From NCBI GenBank assembly GCA_023418835.1, contig JAEZYW010000072.1, forward strand, positions 1 through 16,399: 16,399 nt of DNA. The letters are read 5' to 3'. The DNA is from Bacillota bacterium (GTDB lineage Bacteria; Bacillota; Clostridia; Tissierellales; Peptoniphilaceae). The notes under the pieces are model-generated. The model saw only the letters and a list, made by a program, of their open reading frames with translations, ran no database searches and was not told where the DNA came from. How positions within the stretch are numbered: the first letter of the stretch is position 1; every line of letters begins with the position of its first letter. Position numbers and translations under genes: made by a program. Shown here in pieces: positions 8,411 to 16,399 of this stretch.

Positions 8411-8758
8411 TTAGTCCTCCTTGATATTGTTTTCTACTGATTCCCATAATCTTTCTAAGTCATAATATTGTCTTTCTTCCTTATGGAATACATGTACTAT
8501 TACACTAGCATAATCTAATAATACCCATCTAGCGCTAGTATATCCAGAACGATTAATCCTTTCATAACCATTCAAGTCCATTTGTTTTTCTACTTCGTCT
8601 GCTATTGCAGAAACTTGTGTCGATGAACTTCCTGAAGTAATAACAAAATAGTCAGCTATACTCGTTTGTTCTCTTACATTTAATGTAACTGTGTCTTGTC
8701 CACCTTTGTCGTCTATAGCCTTTAATATAATATCTACTTGTTCCTTTATTTTCTCCAA
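8411..8758 (-). CDS. rsfS: Ribosomal silencing factor RsfS
   Basis: This 115-residue RsfS/Iojap protein binds L14 on the large subunit in the family and blocks joining to the 30S, mainly in starvation. The visible motifs are [28 protein letters not shown] and the C-terminal block from [14 protein letters not shown] to [12 protein letters not shown]. The start is taken as the TTG at 8758, with a perfect AAGGAGG 5 bases upstream. An upstream TTG at 8782 would put that ribosome binding site inside the gene. It directly follows yqeK but has its own perfect-consensus promoter. It is normally found next to nadD and yqeK in Firmicutes. Confidence 0.95.
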   Translation of the reverse strand: MEKIKEQVDIILKAIDDKGGQDTVTLNVREQTSIADYFVITSGSSSTQVSAIADEVEKQMDLNGYERINRSGYTSARWVLLDYASVIVHVFHKEERQYYDLERLWESVENNIKED

Positions 8759-8791
8759 ATTTTCCTCCTTGAAGCAAAACAATATATACTA

Positions 8792-8820
8792 ATTATATTG
8801 CTTAATTTCTATAATGTCAA
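8792..8820 (-). promoter_or_regulatory. Consensus internal promoter before rsfS
   Basis: Minus strand TTGACA (8815-8820) and TATAAT (8792-8797) have a 17-base spacer, an exact match to the sigma-A consensus. The -35 starts 4 bases past the yqeK stop. The predicted start is near 8785, giving a leader of about 27 bases to the rsfS TTG. Confidence 0.85.
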
Positions 8821-8824
8821 AGCA

Positions 8825-9424
8825 CTATTTATTTTGTTTTATGCGTTTTAGAAGCCAATTTCTCGATTCAATACTTTTTGAACCAATATGCTTTTTTTTA
8901 TCTATTAAATCAATTATAGTTTTTTCTAACGATTCTAATACTGCCAAATCTATGTCTTCAAATGCCAATTTTCTAAAATACTCTACCCCATCATAGTCTC
9001 GATTAGGTTCTATTGCATCTCCAATATAGACAATTTTATCTAAAATAGTTGGATTTTCCCTCAAAGTAGTATGATAAAAAATTGAACTTAGCACTTCTTC
9101 GTCTGGGATACCATATTTTATTTTCCCCACGTAATATCCCAATGCTGGATGAAGAAGCTGATAGTTGTTTAACGTCTCATCTTCTATCTCTATTTTGTGA
9201 TCTTCTATAAATTTATAGGCATTTTCTTTAACGATAAATTTCCCACAGTCGTGAAACATACCTGCTAACATAGCCTTGTTTTCGTCTACATCGTAATTCA
9301 AAGCCAATTTCTTACAGATTTCCATTACTCCCATAGAGTGAAAAAAGCGCTCTTCTCCAATGTCTTTTTTTAATATTTCTAAATTTTTGTCATTTATATA
9401 ATCTGTTATCTTTAATATACTCAA
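8825..9424 (-). CDS. yqeK: YqeK-type HD-domain hydrolase (diadenosine tetraphosphatase)
   Basis: This 199-residue protein belongs to the HD-domain YqeK family, which in Gram-positive bacteria hydrolyses diadenosine tetraphosphate (Ap4A) symmetrically, from memory. Metal-binding candidates are His29 (FFHSMGV), the HD pair His58-Asp59 (MFHDCGK), His92, His118 (FYHTT) and Asp136 (IGDAIEPNR). The start is TTG at 9424. GGAG lies 7 bases upstream, and no other start precedes the conserved HSMGVMEI stretch at a suitable place. The gene overlaps the 3' end of nadD by 35 bases, suggesting coupled translation. The nadD-yqeK-rsfS order is the standard Firmicute arrangement. Confidence 0.93.
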   Translation of the reverse strand: MSILKITDYINDKNLEILKKDIGEERFFHSMGVMEICKKLALNYDVDENKAMLAGMFHDCGKFIVKENAYKFIEDHKIEIEDETLNNYQLLHPALGYYVGKIKYGIPDEEVLSSIFYHTTLRENPTILDKIVYIGDAIEPNRDYDGVEYFRKLAFEDIDLAVLESLEKTIIDLIDKKKHIGSKSIESRNWLLKRIKQNK

Positions 9425-9989
9425 TTACTTTCTCCGTAGTAAGATAGTTTATACTTAAATTTTCTTGTATTCTCTTTCTAATATCAGATGAAGAAATTTC
9501 GATAATGGGAGTGTCTACAATTTCTATCTCTAAATTATACTTTTTTCTTAACTCATTGCATTTGTCTATTGCATTTTTTTCTAAAGAGTTTTCGTAAATT
9601 CGTTGAGATACTAAAAATTTGGTGTAATTTCCCAATCTGTCAATCCCATTCCATGTTTCTAAATCGAACAAATTGTCCAAACCAATGATAAAGTAAAAGT
9701 CGCACTTTGGATATTTTAGCTTTAACTCTTTCATAGTGTCAACTGTATAAGTGACATCGGGTTTTTTAATATCAATATCGCAAGAGATAAAACAATCATT
9801 ATTAGAAATTGCCAATTCAACCATCTCAATCCTAGTTTCACCTGAATTTTTATATTTTTTATGGGGAGCATTCCCAGTAGGTATAAAAATTACTTTGTCC
9901 AGCTGTTTTTTTATCCTCACATGTTCAGCCATAATCAAATGACCGTGATGAATTGGATCAAAAGAACCCCCAACAATTCCAATTTTCAT
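9390..9989 (-). CDS. nadD: Nicotinate-nucleotide adenylyltransferase
   Basis: NadD joins nicotinate mononucleotide and ATP to form deamido-NAD in NAD synthesis. At 199 residues it is typical length. GGSFDPIHHGHL (7-18) carries the nucleotide-binding HxGH-type motif, followed by FIPTGNAPHKK (35-45) and the C-terminal ISSSDIR (165-171), the ISSTxIR-type motif. The start is ATG at 9989, four bases after the yhbY stop, with only weak ribosome-binding complementarity (AGAG in yhbY), so translation may depend on coupling. Its end overlaps yqeK by 35 bases. Confidence 0.96.
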   Translation of the reverse strand: MKIGIVGGSFDPIHHGHLIMAEHVRIKKQLDKVIFIPTGNAPHKKYKNSGETRIEMVELAISNNDCFISCDIDIKKPDVTYTVDTMKELKLKYPKCDFYFIIGLDNLFDLETWNGIDRLGNYTKFLVSQRIYENSLEKNAIDKCNELRKKYNLEIEIVDTPIIEISSSDIRKRIQENLSINYLTTEKVIEYIKDNRLYK

Positions 9990-9993
9990 GATT

Positions 9994-10281
9994 TTATAAC
10001 TCTATTTTTTTATGATCTTTAGATTCTCTATAAATAATTAATTTGCTGCCAATACTTTGAACAAAGTCTGCCTTTGTCTTTTCTAGTATTTCGTCAATTA
10101 TTTCTCCCACCAATACGGGGCTATTTTCTAAAACACTTATCTTGACAAGCTCTTTATGTTCCAGTTGAACTTCCAACTCATCTATTATGGATTCTGTAAG
10201 TCCAGTTTTGCCTATCTGTAAAGACGGGTTTAAATTGTTTGCCAAACTTTTTAAATATGATCTTTGTTTACTCGTTATCAT
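9994..10281 (-). CDS. yhbY: YhbY/CRS1 family ribosome assembly RNA-binding protein
   Basis: This 95-residue single-domain CRS1-YhbY protein starts with MITSKQRSYLKSLAN. It contains the characteristic loop QIGKTGLTESIIDEL (about 22-36), ELVKISVLENS and FVQSIGSKLIIYR. In the family it binds pre-50S ribosomal particles. The ATG at 10281 follows the obgE stop by 7 bases, and the AGGAAA binding site overlaps that stop. It sits between obgE and nadD, the usual Firmicute context, and fits the cluster's ribosome-assembly theme. Confidence 0.93.
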   Translation of the reverse strand: MITSKQRSYLKSLANNLNPSLQIGKTGLTESIIDELEVQLEHKELVKISVLENSPVLVGEIIDEILEKTKADFVQSIGSKLIIYRESKDHKKIEL

Positions 10282-10288
10282 CTATTTC

Positions 10289-11560
10289 CTACCTTATATA
10301 TTCAAATTCAATATCGCCAATAAATACATTGTCACCTTCGTCAATTCCAGCTTCTTCCAACAAATCTATTATGCCCTTTTTTATTAACATATTTTGGAAA
10401 AACTTAATTGATTCATTATCGTCAAAGTTTATTGATGCAATTAGTTTTTCAATTTCCTCTCCAGAAACTATAAAGTTATTGTCCACATTTTCTACTAAGA
10501 TTTCTTCAGGAGAATCGTCTATAATGTCTACAAACTCTTCATCATAAGTTTTATAAGTTCTCTCAATCTTTCCTAACTCATCCCAAATGTAATATAAAAG
10601 TTCTTGTAAATTCTCTTGTTTTACGACAGATCCGCTGAAGATTTTAACATCTGTATCTTCTAGTTCCTTTTTCAATCTTTCCAAGTTTTCTTCAGATCCA
10701 GGTAGATCCATTTTGTTGGCATATATTATTTGTTTTTTGTCTTCAAGATTTTTGTTATAGTTTTTCAATTCCTCATTAATTAGCTTATAATCCTCTAAAG
10801 GATCCCTACCTTCAATTCCAGAAATATCTAAAACGTGAATCAGAATTTCAGTTCTTTCAATGTGTTTCAAGAATTCATGACCCAATCCAATTCCTTCAGA
10901 TGCTCCTTCTATCAAACCTGGAATATCGGCAATTACAAAACTCTTTTCCAATCCCAAACTAACTACTCCAAGATTAGGACTCAAAGTAGTGAAGTGATAA
11001 TTGGAAATTTTAGGTTTAGCAGCAGAAACTACAGATAGCAAGGAGGATTTTCCAACATTAGGAAAACCGATTAATCCCACATCTGCCAATAGTTTTAGCT
11101 CTAATATTATTTCTCGAGTTTCCCCTTTTCTACCTGGTTGAGCAAATTTTGGAGCTCTTCTAGTGGGGGTTTTATATCTAGCGTTTCCCTTACCGCCTTT
11201 GCCCCCTTTGGCAATGACAAATTGTTGATTTTTATTTTTTAAATCCACAATTACATTTCCAGACAAAGAATCCTTTACCAAAGTTCCCACCGGAACCTTT
11301 AATATTATATCCTCGCCCTTAGCTCCAAACTGCTTTTTATTTCTGCCATTCTCTCCATTATTACCCTTATAAATTCTTTTATATCTAAAATCCATTAAGG
11401 TATGAATGTTTTCAGAGGTCACTAAAATAATGGAACCGCCGTCTCCACCGTCTCCACCTGCAGGACCTCCTGAAGGTTCAAATTTTTCTCTTCTCCACGC
11501 AACAGCACCATCACCGCCATTTCCTGCAGTAACTGTTATTTTAGCTTCATCAATAAACAT
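10289..11560 (-). CDS. obgE: GTPase ObgE/CgtA
   Basis: This essential ribosome-associated GTPase takes part in 50S maturation and stress control. The 423 residues cover all three Obg domains. A glycine-rich N-terminal domain (about 1-157) contains GNGGDGAVAWRREKF and GGPAGGDGGDGGS. The G domain carries G1 GFPNVGKS (165-172), G2 TT (191-192), G3 DIPGL (212-216) and G4 NKMD (282-285). The C-terminal OCT domain (about 345-423) ends FIGDIEFEYIR. The OCT domain is common in Firmicute Obg proteins. The start is ATG with AAAGGGG upstream. It is the first gene of the obgE-yhbY-nadD-yqeK unit, with a promoter at 11589-11617. Confidence 0.97.
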   Translation of the reverse strand: MFIDEAKITVTAGNGGDGAVAWRREKFEPSGGPAGGDGGDGGSIILVTSENIHTLMDFRYKRIYKGNNGENGRNKKQFGAKGEDIILKVPVGTLVKDSLSGNVIVDLKNKNQQFVIAKGGKGGKGNARYKTPTRRAPKFAQPGRKGETREIILELKLLADVGLIGFPNVGKSSLLSVVSAAKPKISNYHFTTLSPNLGVVSLGLEKSFVIADIPGLIEGASEGIGLGHEFLKHIERTEILIHVLDISGIEGRDPLEDYKLINEELKNYNKNLEDKKQIIYANKMDLPGSEENLERLKKELEDTDVKIFSGSVVKQENLQELLYYIWDELGKIERTYKTYDEEFVDIIDDSPEEILVENVDNNFIVSGEEIEKLIASINFDDNESIKFFQNMLIKKGIIDLLEEAGIDEGDNVFIGDIEFEYIR

Positions 11561-11588
11561 CTTGTTCCCCTTTGTATTTTATTATTAT

Positions 11589-11617
11589 AATATAACACGA
11601 ATTTCTCTTACTAACAA
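11589..11617 (-). promoter_or_regulatory. Promoter of obgE operon
   Basis: Minus-strand TTGTTA (11612-11617) and TATATT (11589-11594) have a 17-base spacer. A TGT directly before the -10 makes an extended element. The predicted start is near 11582, leaving a short leader of about 21 bases before obgE. Confidence 0.6.
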
Positions 11618-11636
11618 TTATAACACAATTAAAAAT

Positions 11637-11665
11637 AAAAAAAGACCTGCCAATTAGGCTAGGTC
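11637..11665 (-). terminator. Intrinsic terminator after rpmA
   Basis: The minus-strand GACCT-A-GCC (from 11665) pairs with GGC-AGGTC (to 11644), with one bulged or mismatched A and a loop of about 5 bases. Seven T residues follow (11643-11637). It lies 12 bases past the rpmA stop and separates the ribosomal protein unit from obgE. Confidence 0.85.
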
Positions 11666-11677
11666 CGATATAAAAAT

Positions 11678-11956
11678 TTACGCATCATAAACGCTAACTT
11701 GCTTAGATTTTTTGCCCTTAGCTTCGAATTTAACCACTCCATCTATTAATGCAAATAAAGTGTCATCGCCGCCACGTCCTACGTTAGTTCCAGGGTGTAT
11801 TTTAGTTCCTCTTTGTCTTACTAAAATGCTACCTGCACTTACAAATTGTCCGTCGCTTCTTTTAACGCCAAGTCTCTTAGCTTCACTGTCACGACCGTTT
11901 CTAGAGCTTCCTACTCCCTTTTTAGAGGCAAAAAACTGTAAATTTAATTTTATCAT
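11678..11956 (-). CDS. rpmA: 50S ribosomal protein L27 (with cleavable N-terminus)
   Basis: L27 sits at the peptidyl-transferase centre of the large subunit. This 92-residue protein contains [15 protein letters not shown] and the [10 protein letters not shown] signature. The ATG at 11956 was chosen because AGGAGG (11965-11970) lies 8 bases upstream. The preceding in-frame TTG (11959) would add only one residue. The short extension KLNLQFFA before SKKG is the recognised Prp cleavage site of Firmicutes, with cleavage expected after the Ala. It lies 3 bases after prp and is followed by a terminator. Confidence 0.97.
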   Translation of the reverse strand: MIKLNLQFFASKKGVGSSRNGRDSEAKRLGVKRSDGQFVSAGSILVRQRGTKIHPGTNVGRGGDDTLFALIDGVVKFEAKGKKSKQVSVYDA

Positions 11957-11959
11957 CAA

Positions 11960-12307
11960 TTACACCTCCTGGTAAATCAATTCTAAATACTCACCGTACT
12001 CATCTATTAAAGATTTCAATCCAATTTCAAAAAAATTGAAACCATCTTGAACTCTTTGATTTTTATAAATATTTTCACTTTCTATATTAATGGATAATAT
12101 AGATGATTCTTCGTTTTCAATAGCATGAAAGTTTAAGTTTTCCTGGGAGATATTCAATACCTCAAGGAAATAATTTGTCAAAGTAAATCCCAGTGTGGAA
12201 ACCGAAGCGCAGACTATGTCCTCACCTGGTTTTGCCATAAAAGCATGACCTGAGATTAGCAATCCAGTAAATACTGAATCTTTCCTAAAAATCTTTACTT
12301 CTAACAT
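11960..12307 (-). CDS. prp: Prp cysteine protease (L27 N-terminal processing)
   Basis: This 115-residue protein belongs to the YsxB/Prp family. The family protease removes the N-terminal extension of L27, which is required for ribosome function in Staphylococcus aureus (established). The catalytic residues are visible: His21 in ISGHAFMAKPGED and Cys33 in IVCASVSTLG. The ATG shares one base with the rplU stop (TAATG), and its end supplies the ribosome binding site of rpmA. It is always placed between rplU and rpmA in Firmicutes, which fits its substrate. The rest of the protein is not otherwise unusual. Confidence 0.95.
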   Translation of the reverse strand: MLEVKIFRKDSVFTGLLISGHAFMAKPGEDIVCASVSTLGFTLTNYFLEVLNISQENLNFHAIENEESSILSINIESENIYKNQRVQDGFNFFEIGLKSLIDEYGEYLELIYQEV

Positions 12308-12615
12308 TAGATAATTTCTGCTATTTCTACTTCTGTATAAGGTTGTCTATGACCTTGTTTTTTACGATAGTTTTTCTTAGCTTTGTATTTGTAGACAATG
12401 ATTTTTTTGCCTTTAGCGTGTTCAACTACTTTAGCTTCTACTTTAGCACCTTCTACAAATGGGCTACCAATTTTTACATCTTCCCCATCAGCTACTAAAA
12501 ATACTTTATCAAAAACGACTTTGTCTCCTGCTTCTGCATCAAGTTTTTCAACTCTTAAAACATCGCCTTTTTCAACTCTGTATTGTTTTCCACCAGTTTC
12601 TATAACTGCGTACAT
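12307..12615 (-). CDS. rplU: 50S ribosomal protein L21
   Basis: This 102-residue large-subunit protein binds 23S rRNA. The family start [14 protein letters not shown] and the C-terminal signature ending [15 protein letters not shown] are present. The ATG is preceded by AGGAGG 7 bases upstream (12623-12628). It is the first gene of the rplU-prp-rpmA operon, with its own promoter and leader RNA. Its stop codon TAA overlaps the prp ATG by one base. Confidence 0.98.
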   Translation of the reverse strand: MYAVIETGGKQYRVEKGDVLRVEKLDAEAGDKVVFDKVFLVADGEDVKIGSPFVEGAKVEAKVVEHAKGKKIIVYKYKAKKNYRKKQGHRQPYTEVEIAEII

Positions 12616-12689
12616 ACGGGCACCTCCTCATAACCAGTCTCGCCTAATAAGGTACTTAATGTTTTAAACCTTATAAGTGCGGCTCACAT
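12616..12689 (-). promoter_or_regulatory. Probable ribosomal protein L21 leader RNA
   Basis: The roughly 74-base leader of rplU contains a long helix. Minus-strand CTTATAAGGT (12677-12668) pairs with ACCTTATTAG (12653-12644), 9 of 10 positions, around a 14-base loop. Flanking blocks AGCCGC and GGCGAGACTGG match my memory of the Firmicute L21 leader family, probably an autoregulatory L21-binding site. Base pairing is visible; the family assignment is from recall. Confidence 0.7.
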
Positions 12690-12695
12690 CAACTT

Positions 12696-12724
12696 ATATT
12701 AACATTATTAAAATAAAATGTCAA
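12696..12724 (-). promoter_or_regulatory. Promoter of rplU-prp-rpmA
   Basis: Minus-strand TTGACA (12719-12724) is a perfect -35. Seventeen bases downstream is TAATAT (12696-12701), preceded by TGT, which makes an extended -10. It lies just 7 bases beyond the scfB stop codon, with no terminator between. Confidence 0.75.
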
Positions 12725-12731
12725 TTATTTT

Positions 12732-14075
12732 TTACTGCTCATTTGCCAAAATGGAAATGGCGCACTCCACTCTTTTCCTCTCCATTTCGCATCCGATTTC
12801 GTAAGGTTTTAAGAAATCTCCATTATTAAAGTATGCGTTAGCATGGCAGCCACCACTGCAATAATATTTGGCAAAGCAACTTTCACATTCAGTCTTATTT
12901 AAAACATTAGCACATTTAAAATTATCTCTAAGTTCTAGATTGGTAATTCCCTCGTCCAATGTTCCCAATAAAAACTCTTTTTCCCCCACAAATTGATGGC
13001 AAGGATAAATGTCTCCTTCTGGGGTAACTGCAATATATTCACTTCCAGCTCCGCATCCAACTAGCCTCTTTACTACACAAGGACCTTGGGATAAATCAAT
13101 CATATAGTGGAAAAATAAAAACTCTTTGTCTTTTTTTCTAATATCAATATACTCTTTAGAAAACTCCTCATACTCTTTTAAAATTTCTTCTAAATCTTCT
13201 TCCGTTAAAGCATAGGGTTCATCTGGATCAGTGACAACCGGCTCAATGGAAACTTTTTTAAAACCTAGGTCATAAAATTCTTTTAAATCTTTTCTAAAGT
13301 CCTTATTGAATTTAGTAAAAGTACCTCTAATATAATAGTCTTTTTCCCCTCTGGAATCAATTAACTTTTTAAACTTTGGAACTATTATGTCAAAGCTACC
13401 TTTTTCGTTTAAAGTAGGTCTTATAAAATCGTTAATTTCTTTTCTGCCGTCCAATGACAAAACTACATTGTCCATGTGCTCGTTTATAAAATCGATTTTA
13501 TCATCCGTTAACAAAACTCCATTTGTTGTAATGGTAAATCTGAAATTTTTATTGTAAATTTTTTCCAATTCTCTACCGTAGTAAACTAATTCCTTTACAA
13601 CTTCAAAGTTCATAAGAGGCTCGCCACCAAAGAAATCCACTTCTAAATTTCTTCTATTTCCAGAATTTTTCGCAAGAAACTCTAAAGATTTTTTCCCAGT
13701 TTCTAAGTCCATTAAGGTTCTTTCGCCTTTGAAATTGCCTTGTGCAGCGAAACAATATTTACACTTTAAATTACAATCATGGGCAACGTGTAGACACATT
13801 GCTTTTATTATATTCGTGGGATTGTAGTTAATTTCTTCGTAATTAGATTTTTCTGAAAAAAGTAATTCCTCTGATTTTAAAATTTCTATTTCTTCTAGAG
13901 CTGTCTCTATATTTGATTTATCGTATTTATTAGAATATTTATTAATTAGTTCTTCAGTGCTTAGGTTTTGAGAGTCTTCCAGAATATCATATGTCAATTC
14001 GTCGACGATATGAACAGATCCACTTTCCACATCTAGAACTATATAATTATCATTTAAAAAATATTTGTGTATCAT
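12732..14075 (-). CDS. scfB: SCIFF peptide maturase, SPASM radical SAM enzyme
   Basis: This 447-residue radical SAM protein is the partner of the upstream six-cysteine peptide. The first ~80 residues resemble the RiPP recognition element (RRE) that holds the leader peptide. The radical SAM core has CNLKCKYC with Cys101, Cys105 and Cys108 for the 4Fe-4S cluster that cleaves SAM, and a GGEP motif near 150-153. The C-terminal SPASM region carries Cys341, Cys359, Cys397, Cys400, Cys406, Cys410 and Cys429 for auxiliary clusters, with the CX2CX5CX3C signature at 397-410. Family members (CteB, Tte1186) form Cys-to-Thr thioether links on SCIFF. An AGGAG binding site is 5 bases before the ATG, directly after the scfA hairpin. 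Promoter and L21 leader of rplU follow without a terminator. Confidence 0.95.
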   Translation of the reverse strand: MIHKYFLNDNYIVLDVESGSVHIVDELTYDILEDSQNLSTEELINKYSNKYDKSNIETALEEIEILKSEELLFSEKSNYEEINYNPTNIIKAMCLHVAHDCNLKCKYCFAAQGNFKGERTLMDLETGKKSLEFLAKNSGNRRNLEVDFFGGEPLMNFEVVKELVYYGRELEKIYNKNFRFTITTNGVLLTDDKIDFINEHMDNVVLSLDGRKEINDFIRPTLNEKGSFDIIVPKFKKLIDSRGEKDYYIRGTFTKFNKDFRKDLKEFYDLGFKKVSIEPVVTDPDEPYALTEEDLEEILKEYEEFSKEYIDIRKKDKEFLFFHYMIDLSQGPCVVKRLVGCGAGSEYIAVTPEGDIYPCHQFVGEKEFLLGTLDEGITNLELRDNFKCANVLNKTECESCFAKYYCSGGCHANAYFNNGDFLKPYEIGCEMERKRVECAISILANEQ

Positions 14076-14089
14076 TTTATCTCCTAACT

Positions 14090-14112
14090 AAAAAGAAGTG
14101 GCTATCCACTTC
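14090..14112 (-). terminator. Hairpin between scfA and scfB (attenuator)
   Basis: A 7-bp GAAGTGG/CCACTTC stem with an ATAG loop (14095-14112) is followed by five T residues (14090-14094) on the minus strand. It begins 3 bases after the scfA stop, and its T-tract ends 4 bases before the scfB ribosome binding site. Compact intrinsic terminators like this give partial read-through. Confidence 0.7.
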
Positions 14113-14115
14113 AGA

Positions 14116-14265
14116 TTAGTTTCTTTCTTCATTTTCACACTTTTGATTTCCAACTGTGCATGATGTCTTGCACGCAGATTGACATGAAGTTTGGCATTCG
14201 CCACATCCTGCATATGAACGTGTGTCTTTTAAACTCTTTTTAATAAGTGTTTTAATATGTGTCAT
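14116..14265 (-). CDS. scfA: SCIFF six-cysteine ranthipeptide precursor
   Basis: This 49-residue peptide is too short to be seen without searching for it. It begins MTHIKTLIKKSLKD (leader, matching the SCIFF HIKTL start) and holds six cysteines at 21, 24, 28, 32, 36 and 43. The core reads GCGECQTSCQSAC followed by KTSCTVGNQKCE, the almost invariant SCIFF block. Thr37 lies five residues after Cys32, as in the crosslink reported for the Caldanaerobacter homologue (from memory). A GGAGG site (14271-14275) is 5 bases before the ATG, 11 bases after yajC. The product is probably a thioether-bridged peptide made by scfB. The physiological role of the family is unsettled. There is no exporter or protease next to it in the window. 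Confidence 0.95.
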   Translation of the reverse strand: MTHIKTLIKKSLKDTRSYAGCGECQTSCQSACKTSCTVGNQKCENEERN

Positions 14266-14276
14266 TATGTCCTCCA

Positions 14277-14555
14277 TTATTCACTGTGACTTTGGTTGTT
14301 TACTGTGCTAATTCCCCACTTCGTAAACTCTAACCTCGTTTTCATTCCACTTGTTTCTATTGTTACGTAATCTTCTTTTAGTAAAACGATGGTCCCAACT
14401 ATTCCGCCAATTGTGATTATTTTATCTCCTACTTTTAAGTTTGCACGCATTTCAGCGATTTCTTTTTCCTTTTTCTTTTGTGGTCTAATCATAAAGAAAT
14501 AGAAAAATGCAAACATACCTACCATCATTAAAATGCTATAATATTGTTGTGGCAA
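14277..14555 (-). CDS. yajC: Preprotein translocase subunit YajC
   Basis: YajC is a small inner-membrane partner of SecDF in the Sec system. The 92 residues show one N-terminal transmembrane helix (about 6-23, YSILMMVGMFAFFYFFMI) followed by the signature RPQKKKEKE. A soluble domain with LKVGDKIITIGGIVGTI comes next. The start is TTG at 14555, preceded by AAGGAGGG. The downstream ATGs fall inside the membrane helix. It follows tgt by 17 bases and precedes scfA by 11 bases. SecD and SecF are not in the window, although they often follow it. Confidence 0.93.
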   Translation of the reverse strand: MPQQYYSILMMVGMFAFFYFFMIRPQKKKEKEIAEMRANLKVGDKIITIGGIVGTIVLLKEDYVTIETSGMKTRLEFTKWGISTVNNQSHSE

Positions 14556-14572
14556 ATAAATCCCTCCTTATC

Positions 14573-16399
<1,827 letters not shown>

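Noticed and set aside
8409..8447. Longer ridA start at 8447
   Set aside because: It overlaps the rsfS end, and the ATG at 8408 has AGGAGG and the family's usual N-terminus.
8759..8782. Longer rsfS start at 8782
   Set aside because: It would place the strong AAGGAGG inside the coding region. The TTG at 8758 fits spacing and family length.
10239..10547. Plus-strand 102-codon open frame across obgE/yhbY
   Set aside because: It is antisense to two well-supported genes and spans their junction, with low-complexity Ser/Ile composition.
11712..11975. Plus-strand frame over rpmA
   Set aside because: It is opposite a conserved ribosomal protein gene; the translation is a complement artefact.
12398..12667. 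Plus-strand frame over rplU and its leader
   Set aside because: It is antisense to L21 with no ribosome binding site, and the leader RNA explains the upstream part.
12732..14265. SCIFF pair as a bacteriocin cluster
   Set aside because: There is no adjacent exporter, protease or immunity gene in the window, and the operon is otherwise housekeeping.

Overview
This window looks like core chromosome of a low-GC, anaerobic, Gram-positive bacterium of the Clostridia/Tissierellia kind. The evidence is the strongly AT-rich coding sequence, strong AGGAGG-type ribosome binding sites, frequent TTG starts, an L27 with a cleavable N-terminal extension plus its Prp protease, a DUF4364 gene, and a SCIFF peptide with its radical SAM maturase. 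I cannot name the species. Every gene except one lies on the minus strand, so the order of transcription is from high to low coordinates.

From the right edge: queA (its 5' end is outside the window), tgt, yajC, a 49-residue six-cysteine precursor peptide (scfA) and its SPASM radical SAM maturase (scfB) are tightly spaced. They appear to form one operon joining queuosine tRNA modification, a Sec accessory protein and a ranthipeptide (SCIFF) system. A small terminator-like hairpin separates scfA from scfB. Next come three units: (1) rplU-prp-rpmA, with its own promoter, a probable L21 leader RNA and a terminator; (2) obgE-yhbY-nadD-yqeK, running into rsfS-ridA, a ribosome-assembly/NAD housekeeping cluster in which a perfect-consensus internal promoter precedes rsfS; (3) comEA-glgP, ending in a terminator.

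At the left, trpS-valS are a two-gene aminoacyl-tRNA synthetase operon with a short leader and no room for a T-box. The operon converges on a plus-strand DUF4364 gene, with one bidirectional terminator between them that contains both stop codons. Divergent from DUF4364 is a class I SAM-dependent methyltransferase that runs off the left edge; the two genes have overlapping promoters.

The most notable system is the SCIFF (ranthipeptide) pair. It is a known family of unresolved physiological role. I saw no transposon, phage, CRISPR, tRNA or rRNA, and no intergenic stretch longer than about 130 bases, so I do not claim a wholly new system.
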